A stretch of DNA of 7,013 nt from Gammaproteobacteria bacterium. Lineage in GTDB: Bacteria; Pseudomonadota; Gammaproteobacteria; Arenicellales; JAHEKD01. Under the pieces are notes generated by a model. It searched no databases, was not told the DNA's origin, and saw only the letters and a program-made list of their open reading frames with translations. The position numbers and the translations under genes are program-made. This document shows, piece after piece, positions 1-6,151 of the stretch. Each line of letters opens with the position of its first letter. The stretch's first letter is position 1. The stretch spans positions 1 to 7,013 of the forward strand of contig JAHEKD010000133.1 in NCBI GenBank assembly GCA_024638545.1, written 5' to 3'.

Positions 1-107
1 CCCCTGGCCTTGGCCAGAATGGCCACAGCATCCCTGGTTGTTTTCGGCGCTACGTATTGCACTGGGACTTCTCCGCTTAAATCAGTAGTATGGTTATGCC
101 TCCTCAT
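1..107 (-). CDS. Probable molybdopterin dehydrogenase FAD-binding subunit (CoxM/XdhB-like), N-terminus only
   Basis: A minus-strand reading frame runs off the left edge; only about 35 residues are present. After a short N-terminus it reads VQYVAPKTTRDAVAILAKARG. This fits the opening of FAD-binding subunits of the xanthine/CO dehydrogenase family, which typically start with an aromatic-x-AP-(R/K)-(S/T)-x-x-EA-x-x-LLA pattern just before the AGGTD flavin-binding motif. That decisive motif would lie outside the window. Such subunits pass electrons between the molybdenum and iron-sulfur subunits and FAD in a cytoplasmic hydroxylase. The start used is the ATG at 105-107. The same frame stays open up to another ATG at 174-176, so a 23-residue longer protein is possible. 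No Shine-Dalgarno precedes either ATG; an AGGAGG lies at 99-104, but inside codons 2-3. The family call rests on a short match recalled from memory. Confidence 0.5.
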   Translation of the reverse strand, partial: MRRHNHTTDLSGEVPVQYVAPKTTRDAVAILAKAR

Positions 108-226
108 GATGATTAGCCAATCAGAGGAGGCGATTAGTTTGTTATATCTTGATTGATGGGTCAACCCACATCGCATTTAAAAATTCTTAAACAGACCCGG
201 ATATGATGACGCTACCGCCTGAGTGA

Positions 227-429
227 ATGATGGTCGAATTGATCGATAATTTTCAAGCCGACGGCTCTGATCAGGTCACCTGCAGACAGGCTATTTACAT
301 AAACCGATCAATAAGCGAAATATATACAGAAACTTGCGATCACTTGGCTTCACTTGGAACCTCCATCTATGTTATTGACTTTAAGTCATTAATACCTCTG
401 CAGCAGTCATTACTGAATCAGACGCTTAA
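227..429 (+). pseudogene. Possible small ORF cut short by insertion of the 213-bp element
   Basis: An open frame starts at ATG 227 (a second ATG follows directly) and reaches codon 67 at 427. It then enters the inverted-repeat element, so the next 42 codons to the stop at 554-556 are element sequence and not an original C-terminus. If the element is removed, and one copy of the 4-bp flank with it, the frame passes from CAG ACG C into TTGAA and continues as roughly QTLEYIYY followed by TGA at about 660. The undisturbed product would then be only about 73 residues. The residues before the break have ordinary composition, with two Cys, but I recognise no family. The ribosome binding site is weak (GAG at 221-223). 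The frame may simply be open by chance. Confidence 0.22.
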
Positions 430-642
430 CCCGCATTTCTCACCGGGCTTCGTAGCGAGACGGTTAAAGGATGCGGCCTGTATGGGGGTTACGACCAAAG
501 GCCGGCATTATGTTATCAGCATATGTGCCGGCACAAGGGCCCGCCGGCATCCTTGACACGATGTCGAGGACCCTGACCGAGTAAAATGCCCACAGGGCGT
601 GGCAAGGGACCGTCGCAGTAGTAGGGTGGTGAGAAATGCGGG
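430..642. mobile_element. 213-bp MITE-like element, copy 1, with 15-bp terminal inverted repeats
   Basis: The left end CCCGCATTTCTCACC (430-444) is repeated exactly as its reverse complement GGTGAGAAATGCGGG (628-642). A second copy lies at 3095-3307 in the same orientation, differing at about 12 of 213 positions and without indels. Flanks are TTAA (426-429) and TTGA (643-646), which would be a 4-bp target duplication with one change. There is no room for a transposase. The interior has nested dyads: GCGAgACGGT (455-464) with ACCGTCGC (609-616), AAGGATGC (467-474) with GCATCCTT (547-554), and GCCGGCA (501-507) with TGCCGGC (526-532). GTGCCGGCAC at 525-534 is itself a palindrome. This fits a non-autonomous transposable element moved by a transposase elsewhere in the genome. 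I infer the class from structure; the parent insertion sequence is not identified. Confidence 0.8.
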
Positions 643-762
643 TTGAATATATTTATTATTGATTGCTAACGACCTGATATATATTTTGCTAATTTTTAAT
701 TTTACGATACGGTCTGTTCATTTTAGAGTAGAATACTCGACTGAAATTCTCACTTAATATTT

Positions 763-1065
763 ATGCCATCGATTGAAATTCGTATCGCCGCTGTTAATGG
801 TAATGGTTGCCAGTCAAAATTTGATGAATCAGCAGCTTTTTTTGTCGACGCTTTTCCGCCGATTAACGCTGCCGGTATATTAAACCGGCTTCGTGATATG
901 AGTGCGATAAAATCCTATATACTGGAACAGGAGATCCCCGCCAATCCTGACAGTTTACCTACAATCGTCTCTCCACTTAATGACCAAGGTGAATTTTTGA
1001 TTTCACTCCCATCTTCTGAAAACACAAACCAGACCTTCGTGATCAGAATAATAGCCCAGGATTAA
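763..1065 (+). CDS. Hypothetical protein of 100 residues
   Basis: The frame opens at ATG 763, closely preceded by an in-frame TGA at 742-744, so it cannot start much earlier. It ends at TAA 1063-1065. No signal peptide or membrane segment is seen, and there is a single Cys at residue 16. The last third (TIVSPLNDQGEFLISLPSS and the following TFVIRIIAQD) alternates in the way of a beta-sandwich strand pair, so this could be a small Ig-like domain or a piece cut from a larger surface protein. Codon choice looks like that of the neighbouring real genes. The ribosome binding site is poor. A possible sigma70-type promoter, TTGATT at 659-664 and TATTTT at 682-687 with 17-bp spacing, starts just behind element copy 1. 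I do not recognise the family. Confidence 0.42.
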   Translation: MPSIEIRIAAVNGNGCQSKFDESAAFFVDAFPPINAAGILNRLRDMSAIKSYILEQEIPANPDSLPTIVSPLNDQGEFLISLPSSENTNQTFVIRIIAQD

Positions 1066-1497
1066 TTAAATACACGATACTGCCTTACGGGAGTTGGCTT
1101 ACTGCGCATTACCGTCATGATATTTTGTTCATCAAATGTCCAAACACTGGACGTATACTTGGGTGCGTTGTTGGAGTTCCTGTTGTCGTAAAGCCTCCGT
1201 CATGTCAATATCTAACGCGCCGGCCGGTGAGATAACAATTTGGTAATGAATTTTTTGATTCATCATTACATTATTTTGTGATCGATTCCACGAATGTTAT
1301 TACTACTATTACACATCCATGTTCTTGGATATAACCGGTTATATCCAGGCAGGTGCCTGCAGTTTTCCAGATCAATCGAAGCGGGATTGCATCCACGGTT
1401 TGATGATTTGCAATCATTATTCACAATTTTTAACAGATATTATCGGGCTGCGGATTTATTATAACTTATGGTTCGATCCTAATATTATTTAAAGATC
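1066..1497. other. 432-bp non-coding stretch upstream of the LysM-FecR gene
   Basis: I see no convincing gene here. The stretch becomes AT-rich towards the right and contains the 22-bp palindrome listed separately. It also holds an imperfect dyad at about 1242-1267, in which GTAATGAAT faces ATTCATCATTAC across a T-rich loop with a small bulge. I cannot place a clear -35/-10 pair with normal spacing upstream of 1498. Confidence 0.5.
1326..1359. promoter_or_regulatory. 22-bp perfect palindrome followed by an overlapping dyad; candidate operator
   Basis: Positions 1326-1347 are perfectly self-complementary, with half-site TGGATATAACC followed by its exact complement. A second dyad, CAGGCA-GG-TGCCTG, occupies 1346-1359 and shares two bases with it. 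The site is about 150 bp upstream of the LysM-FecR start codon and more than 250 bp past the end of the upstream ORF. A perfect two-fold site with no T-run behind it fits a dimeric repressor or activator site better than a terminator. No regulator is identified. Confidence 0.4.
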
Positions 1498-2814
1498 ATG
1501 AAATTATTCACTAAGAAATTACTTTCTGCCTGCCTTGTGATCATATTGTTTAGTCTTAATTGTTACGGCCAGGTGTGGGAGTACGAGGTAAAAAAGGGTG
1601 ATACACTATGGGACATCGCAGATGAATACATGATTGATGTTTTATTTTATAAGCGTCTGCAGAAGACAAATAAAATAAATAACCCGTACCTACTCAAACC
1701 AGGAAGCACAATCACAGCGCCTGTTGAATGGTTAGGCAGCCTGCCCGGAAAAGCAAATGTCATTTCCAAATTCGGGCATGTTATTGTTATACAAAACAAT
1801 AGTAAGAAGATATCTCCTACACTGGACTATCAAATCGAAGCTGGCGATAATTTGATAACCGGGCCCGGTAGCACAGCAACAGTTGAATTTTCAGATGGAT
1901 CGATACTCTCCGTATATCCGCAATCGAATCTTGAGTTCAATGCGCTTTTGCAATCATTCGATGGAACAGTAGTCAAGGCGCGGCTGGTGGTGAGTAGGGG
2001 CCGTGTTGATATCGATATAAGTGACGAAGGGGTAAAAGGACGCAGGCTCGAAATAGAGTCACCCTCAGCAATAACTGCTGTAAGGGGCACCGTATTCAGG
2101 GTAGGCGTCGATTCGGTAACTAATGATACGGTTACCGAAGTTGTTGAGGGTCAGGTTGATGTCACTAATTTGGAAACTAAGGACAAAGTCGCCGTGGTCA
2201 GTGGCCTCGGTTCAAAAACAAGTTCAGATACACAGTCAGCTCCGCCTGTTACGCTGCTTACAGAACCACGACTTCACAAATCCGGAAACACAGATAACCA
2301 GCTTGGCTCCCTGAGCTGGGAGAAATTAGATGGTGCCCAATATTATAGAATTCGTGTTGCCATGGACGAGAATTTTATTGATACAATTTATAATAAGATA
2401 ACCACAGATAATCGCGCCGACGATATCTATTTTTTAGAAAATGGCACACATTATGTTAGCGTAAGAGCGTCGGATACCAATAATATTGAGGGCTTCGATT
2501 CAATAACAACCATTACCGTCAATGCATACCCCCTGCCCCCCTTAATTGTTGCGCCGTTAATCAATTCTATCAGCCAGCATCGCAGACCCGAGTTCGCATG
2601 GCAGGTCGTGGGTGACGGGATTAAAAATTTACAGTTCCAGCTTGCAAAAGATAAAAAGTTCAAGTCTGTCCTGTTGGATAAAATTATTGAACCAACTGAT
2701 CGTCTCAAATTAAGAGACAAGCTTGGCAACGGTCAATACTACTGGCGTGTTGCATCAATAGATAATACTGGAAGAGGCGGATTCTCAAATCCTGCAATAT
2801 TAAATGTTGAATAA
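1498..2814 (+). CDS. Exported LysM and FecR domain protein with two Ig/FN3-like domains
   Basis: This 438-residue protein probably binds peptidoglycan and acts in the periplasm or at the cell envelope. Residues 1-24 form a Sec signal peptide: a KKLL n-region, a hydrophobic core at 9-20, and likely cleavage after the Gly in NCYG-Q. Residues 28-75 are a LysM module (YEVKKGDTLWDIADEY, later LKPGSTITAP), which binds glycan chains. Residues about 108-225 are a FecR domain: GDNLITGPGSTATVEFSDGS, then ITAVRGTVFRVGVD and VVEGQVDV, the usual signature. Residues about 265-342 and 348-438 are two beta-rich repeats of FN3/Ig type, each with an SW or AW and a YY-(R/W)-RV pattern. FecR here is the stand-alone domain and not the sigma-regulator membrane protein of iron uptake. 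In other proteobacteria such genes often sit beside CHASE2 cyclases or kinases; none is present here. The gene appears monocistronic. The ATG has only a weak AAAGA upstream. Confidence 0.88.
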   Translation: MKLFTKKLLSACLVIILFSLNCYGQVWEYEVKKGDTLWDIADEYMIDVLFYKRLQKTNKINNPYLLKPGSTITAPVEWLGSLPGKANVISKFGHVIVIQNNSKKISPTLDYQIEAGDNLITGPGSTATVEFSDGSILSVYPQSNLEFNALLQSFDGTVVKARLVVSRGRVDIDISDEGVKGRRLEIESPSAITAVRGTVFRVGVDSVTNDTVTEVVEGQVDVTNLETKDKVAVVSGLGSKTSSDTQSAPPVTLLTEPRLHKSGNTDNQLGSLSWEKLDGAQYYRIRVAMDENFIDTIYNKITTDNRADDIYFLENGTHYVSVRASDTNNIEGFDSITTITVNAYPLPPLIVAPLINSISQHRRPEFAWQVVGDGIKNLQFQLAKDKKFKSVLLDKIIEPTDRLKLRDKLGNGQYYWRVASIDNTGRGGFSNPAILNVE

Positions 2815-2845
2815 GTTTGAATCAAATACTTAACTCGTTAAAGCA

Positions 2846-3029
2846 TTACGAAGTGCACTGCGGCATAGTCTGCTTTTTGATATCAAACGCCGCTTTAAAT
2901 GCGTGCAGCGTATTAGCTGCAAGTTCAGCGCCGACATGATTATTAAAATCTTTAGCGACTGCATGTATACCAAAACCAATTTTAGAAAATCCACACAGGT
3001 ATTTGCGAATTCAATTCGTATTTGCTCAT
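2846..3029 (-). pseudogene. Probable decayed minus-strand gene remnant
   Basis: On the minus strand a frame from 3010 down to TAA at 2846-2848 encodes 54 residues. It contains GFGIHAVAKDFNNHVGAELAA followed by NTLHAFKAAFDIKK, with protein-like composition and codons, but it has no ATG, GTG or TTG start. An in-frame TGA (3011-3013) closes it upstream. In the adjacent frame an ATG at 3027-3029 begins MSKYELN and stops after 15 residues. A single base change in length near 3010 would join the two into one ORF of about 60 residues. I read this as a frameshifted or truncated small gene, lying between the LysM-FecR gene and element copy 2. The alternative is a chance open frame. The family is not recognised. 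Confidence 0.27.
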
Positions 3030-3094
3030 ATTTTCAAACGTAATCTGAGAAAGAGACTGTAACCTGCATAAGGTTTGTGCCATACCAGAAAAGG

Positions 3095-3307
3095 CTAGCA
3101 TTTCTCACCGGACTACGTAGCGAGACGGTTAAAGGATGCGTCCTGTATGGGTTTTACGACCAAAGGCCGGCATTATGTTAACAGCATATGTGCCGGCACA
3201 AGGGCCCACAGGCATCGTTGACACGATGTCGAGGACCCTGACCGAGTAAAATGCCCACAGGGCGTGGCAAGGCACCGTCGCAGTAGTAGGGTGGTGAGAA
3301 ATGCGGG
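3095..3307. mobile_element. 213-bp MITE-like element, copy 2
   Basis: This copy aligns to copy 1 with a constant offset of 2665 and no gaps. The right end GGTGAGAAATGCGGG (3293-3307) is intact. The left end keeps CATTTCTCACC (3099-3109), but its outer four bases are CTAG in place of CCCG. CTAG also follows the right end at 3308-3311. Either the left tip was replaced, or a short deletion joined the CTAG target duplication to a shortened end. The internal GCCGGCA/TGCCGGC hairpin is unchanged. The stem around it differs in detail: here CCTG-TA-TGGG (3142-3151) faces CCCACAGG (3205-3212). The element ends about 240 bp upstream of the SulP start, so it could influence that gene's promoter region. 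No transposase is present. Confidence 0.78.
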
Positions 3308-3315
3308 CTAGTCCA

Positions 3316-3350
3316 CTCGTCAAAACAAGTTTTAATACTATGGTGACGAG
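3316..3350. repeat. Inverted repeat just outside element copy 2
   Basis: CTCGTCA (3316-3322) faces TGACGAG (3344-3350) across 21 bases. A smaller dyad, AAAAC-AA-GTTTT, lies directly inside the left arm. It is not part of the 213-bp element, because copy 1 has no counterpart. It lies upstream of the SulP gene and has no T-run, so a terminator is unlikely. The rest of 3308-3543 shows no gene. Confidence 0.35.
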
Positions 3351-3526
3351 CAATCCGGATGCTGAGGTGACTGATCAACAGACAAAGTCAGCGCCCTTGA
3401 AATCCTGCCATAGCAACCAAATCAGATTATAAGCATTAATGTGGTGAAATACCGCGCACACAACGTGCAGTTACCCCACAATTAAGCCCTGCCGGATCGG
3501 GAATCTAAATAATTTTTTTTCAAAAA

Positions 3527-3546
3527 CACTATACATTTTCATAGTG
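3527..3546 (+). promoter_or_regulatory. Small hairpin over the SulP translation start
   Basis: CACTAT (3527-3532) pairs with ATAGTG (3541-3546) across an 8-base loop. The right arm contains the GTG that precedes ATG 3547. No Shine-Dalgarno is visible in this region, so initiation may be weak or sensitive to this structure. With only six mostly A-T pairs, the stem may be coincidental. Confidence 0.22.
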
Positions 3547-5316
3547 ATGCCTATGATACCGATCATGGACGAATATCTTGCTAATATCTATAACAGTGCA
3601 AAACAGCGCTTTATCCCATTTCTCGACTGGATAGACGAATTAAAAAATCCCGAAATAATAAAAGCTGATCTGATGGCCGGGACGACCGTCGCACTGGTGC
3701 TTATTCCACAATCTATGGCTTATGCACAACTCGCTGAACTGCCCCCATACATTGGCCTTTACGCTGCATTTCTGGCGCCCATAATAGCCGCAATATTCGG
3801 TTCGTCAAGACAGCTGCACAATGGCCCGGTTGCGATTATTTCGTTAATGACCGCTGCAGCATTAATCCCGCTGGAATTAAATGCATCTGAATACATTACC
3901 TATGCAGCTGTTTTAGCGATCATGGTCGGCATCATCCAGACAATCCTGGGGTTTTTACGACTGGGCGTGATTGTCGATTTTCTTTCACATCCGGTCATCA
4001 TTGGTTTCACGAATTCAGCCTCAATCGTGATCGGAAGCCTGCAACTGGGAAAATTATTGGGCATTGACACGCCTTCCGGACTCCCCCTGTATGAAACAAT
4101 CGGATACTTGGTGAGTCAAATCCCCAGTGCACATGCAATAACAACTATAGTCGGAGTGTTATCGCTGGCGGGTTTATATGCGTTCAAATTTCTGACACCG
4201 AGGTTACCTGGCACGGTGATTACCGTTATCGCCGTCACAGTTGTTTCCTATGCGGCAGGTTATGAAAGTCTTGGAGGCAAAGTAGTTGGTGATGTGCCAG
4301 AAGGTCTGCCCTCACTTACGATGCCTGAGTTTGAATTTAGCCGGGTTAAAATGCTGGTAATGCCTGCACTTGTTATCGCGCTGTTAAGTTTTGTCGAGGC
4401 CTTCTCAATCGCCAAAGCTGTCGCTTCTGAAACTCGCCAGAAACTGTCCGCCAACCAGGAGATGGTCGGCAAGGGGTTTGCCAATATTATCGCTGGCCTT
4501 AGCCAGAGTTACCCGGTGTCAGGTTCTTTCTCGCGTACTGCGGTCGCTTTTTCAGCGGGTGCAAAAACTGGATTTGCAGCAATTGTCACGGGCATTATCA
4601 CGGGCCTGACGCTCTTGTTTTTTACCGGTTTGCTGTATCACATTCCGTTATCGACACTGTCTGCTGTCATCATATTTGCCGTTTTCAATATGATTAAATA
4701 CCAGCCATTTAAACATGCCTGGCGCGTTAATCCGCACGATGGTTTTGTAGCGCTTACCGTATTTATCAGCACCTTGTGGTATGCACCACACCTGGAAAAA
4801 GGCATCTTTATCGGTGTAGGCTTGTCACTGGCTCTGTACATCTACCGAACTATGACGCCTCATTTTGCAGAAATTGCCAAAACCCGGGACGGTTTACTCA
4901 AGGATGCGAAAATGAACAAAGCACAGACATCAGAAACATTTGCGATGTATCGATTTGATGGAAATTTATACTTTGCCAATGCCGGCTACCTGGAAAAACA
5001 GCTGCTGAATGCAATTGCAGGTAAACCGAAGCTGAAAATACTGGCGCTTGACATAGAGGCGGTTGAGCACATTGACGCCACTGGCGAGGAAATGCTGACC
5101 CTGATGTCAGAGCATTTGGAGATAGCTGGCGTGACACTGTATATACTGAGACCAAAATTTAAAGTCCTTGACACATTTCAACGTTCAGGACTGTATGAAC
5201 GCATTGGTAAAAATCACATTTTTGAAAGGCGAAGTGATTTCTTTGATTACCTGAAAAAAAATCACGGTGATGTCGACATCAGCCACATCCTTGAGCACAA
5301 GCCACTGGGCGATTGA
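3547..5316 (+). CDS. SulP-family anion transporter with C-terminal STAS domain (candidate bicarbonate carrier)
   Basis: At 589 residues this is a normal length for SulP/SLC26 carriers of the inner membrane. The transport core spans about residues 38-435 with many hydrophobic helices. It has the family signature near the start (IPQSMAYAQLAELPPYIGLYAAF), the LHNGPVAI segment of the third helix, and the VSGSFSRTAVAFSAGAKT stretch that pairs with it. A cytoplasmic STAS domain covers about 458-575, with HIDATG at 508-513. The helix-8 position facing the anion site is Glu284 (LLSFVEAFS). As I recall, this position is Asp in the sodium-coupled cyanobacterial BicA and Glu in the proton-coupled SLC26Dg, so proton coupling is the more likely guess. 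Substrate cannot be read from sequence: sulfate, dicarboxylate and bicarbonate carriers all occur. The downstream carbonic anhydrase favours bicarbonate. The start is uncertain: GTG 3544, ATG 3547, ATG 3553 and ATG 3565 are all possible. Confidence 0.93.
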   Translation: MPMIPIMDEYLANIYNSAKQRFIPFLDWIDELKNPEIIKADLMAGTTVALVLIPQSMAYAQLAELPPYIGLYAAFLAPIIAAIFGSSRQLHNGPVAIISLMTAAALIPLELNASEYITYAAVLAIMVGIIQTILGFLRLGVIVDFLSHPVIIGFTNSASIVIGSLQLGKLLGIDTPSGLPLYETIGYLVSQIPSAHAITTIVGVLSLAGLYAFKFLTPRLPGTVITVIAVTVVSYAAGYESLGGKVVGDVPEGLPSLTMPEFEFSRVKMLVMPALVIALLSFVEAFSIAKAVASETRQKLSANQEMVGKGFANIIAGLSQSYPVSGSFSRTAVAFSAGAKTGFAAIVTGIITGLTLLFFTGLLYHIPLSTLSAVIIFAVFNMIKYQPFKHAWRVNPHDGFVALTVFISTLWYAPHLEKGIFIGVGLSLALYIYRTMTPHFAEIAKTRDGLLKDAKMNKAQTSETFAMYRFDGNLYFANAGYLEKQLLNAIAGKPKLKILALDIEAVEHIDATGEEMLTLMSEHLEIAGVTLYILRPKFKVLDTFQRSGLYERIGKNHIFERRSDFFDYLKKNHGDVDISHILEHKPLGD

Positions 5317-5513
5317 GCAACTGGACAATCTGTATGTTTCTGCTGGTGATATTTGATGTCAAAAGATACAGCGTTGGCAGTATTAAACGCAAGCCAGGTA
5401 AGACGGCCCACCAGCGAGATGAATAGCGATTTGTTGGTTATCGGCTCGTGATTTGCACTTACATTTCTAGCGTGCGGGATGATAGGATAGACAGCAAATC
5501 AAATCAATTATTC

Positions 5514-5531
5514 AGGAACAGTTTGAAATTG
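5514..5531 (+). promoter_or_regulatory. Ribosome binding site deciding a TTG start for carbonic anhydrase
   Basis: AGGA at 5514-5517 lies five bases before TTG 5523 and eleven before TTG 5529. The only upstream ATG in frame, at 5448, has no ribosome binding site and would add 25 residues with no counterpart in E. coli Can. Confidence 0.55.
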
Positions 5532-6131
5532 AATTCTATTAAAGACTTAATTAAACGCAATCGGGACTGGGCTAACGGAATTAAGAAAGATGATCCGGAT
5601 TTTTTCTTAACCCTGTCAAAACAACAAACGCCCGACTATCTGTGGATCGGTTGTTCAGATAGCCGGGTGCCGGCAAATCAGATTATTAACCTTCCACCCG
5701 GTGAAGTTTTTGTGCATCGAAATATCGCCAACGTCGTTGTTCACAGTGATCTTAACTGTCTCTCCGTCATACAGTATGCTGTTGAAGTACTCAAGGTAAA
5801 GCATATTATCGTCTGCGGCCATTATGGCTGCGGCGGTATAAAAGCCGCTCTGGAAGATCGTTCGCATGGATTAATTGACAACTGGTTGAGACATATCAAG
5901 GATGTAAAGCGATTTAACGCTGACAAGTTGCTGAACACAGCTCATGATGAAAAAATTGATCTAATGTGTGAGCTCAATGTGCTTGAACAAGTGAACAATG
6001 TCAGCAATACGACGATCGTGCAGGATGCCTGGGAGAAAGGCGCTCACCTTACCGTGCATGGACTGATCTATAATATTGAAAATGGAATTTTAAAAGAACT
6101 GACCGAAAACTCAGGTGTAACCAAAGTATGA
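5523..6131 (+). CDS. can: Beta-class carbonic anhydrase (Can type)
   Basis: This cytoplasmic zinc enzyme interconverts CO2 and bicarbonate. From the TTG start it has 202 residues, against 220 in E. coli Can, and it lacks that protein's C-terminal tail. Zinc ligands and the catalytic dyad are visible: Cys44, Asp46 and Arg48 in WIGCSDSR, and His100 and Cys103 in CGHYGCGG. Each sits exactly two residues beyond the E. coli number, which supports this start. Trp41, Arg66 and Tyr183 match the Trp39-Arg64-Tyr181 pocket that binds bicarbonate as an inhibitor in Haemophilus and E. coli enzymes. This is therefore probably a type II, allosteric and pH-switched form. LNCLSVIQYAVEVLKVKHII and CELNVLEQVNNV are further Can-like blocks. 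It lies 206 bp behind the SulP gene on the same strand; the gap may contain its own promoter. A longer form from ATG 5448 (227 residues) is less likely. Confidence 0.95.
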   Translation: MKLNSIKDLIKRNRDWANGIKKDDPDFFLTLSKQQTPDYLWIGCSDSRVPANQIINLPPGEVFVHRNIANVVVHSDLNCLSVIQYAVEVLKVKHIIVCGHYGCGGIKAALEDRSHGLIDNWLRHIKDVKRFNADKLLNTAHDEKIDLMCELNVLEQVNNVSNTTIVQDAWEKGAHLTVHGLIYNIENGILKELTENSGVTKV

Positions 6132-6151
6132 AATAAACAAAACGATGGTCT

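Noticed and set aside
430..642. Group II intron, integron attC site or CRISPR-like repeat as explanations of the 213-bp element
   Set aside because: No domain V-like hairpin, no GTTRRRY-type core pairs and no regularly spaced short repeats are visible; perfect terminal inverted repeats with short flanking duplications fit a MITE better.
1830..2729. Open frames on both strands inside the LysM-FecR gene
   Set aside because: They are out-of-frame shadows of a gene with a clear signal peptide and domain structure, and show no motifs of their own.
3129..3378. Two overlapping minus-strand open frames of 66 and 74 codons
   Set aside because: They lie almost wholly within element copy 2, a non-coding repeat with strong dyads. 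The corresponding frames are not maintained in copy 1, and neither has a ribosome binding site or recognisable domain.
4260..5174. Several minus- and plus-strand frames inside the SulP gene
   Set aside because: The SulP frame is fully explained by transport and STAS domains; the others are low-complexity shadow translations.
5342..5415. GCTGGTG/CACCAGC inverted repeat in the gap between the SulP and carbonic anhydrase genes
   Set aside because: The arms are seven bases with a 60-base loop and no supporting inner stem, which is not distinguishable from chance.
5655..5867. 70-codon minus-strand frame inside the carbonic anhydrase gene
   Set aside because: It is antisense to the zinc-site blocks, which are plainly the coding sense.
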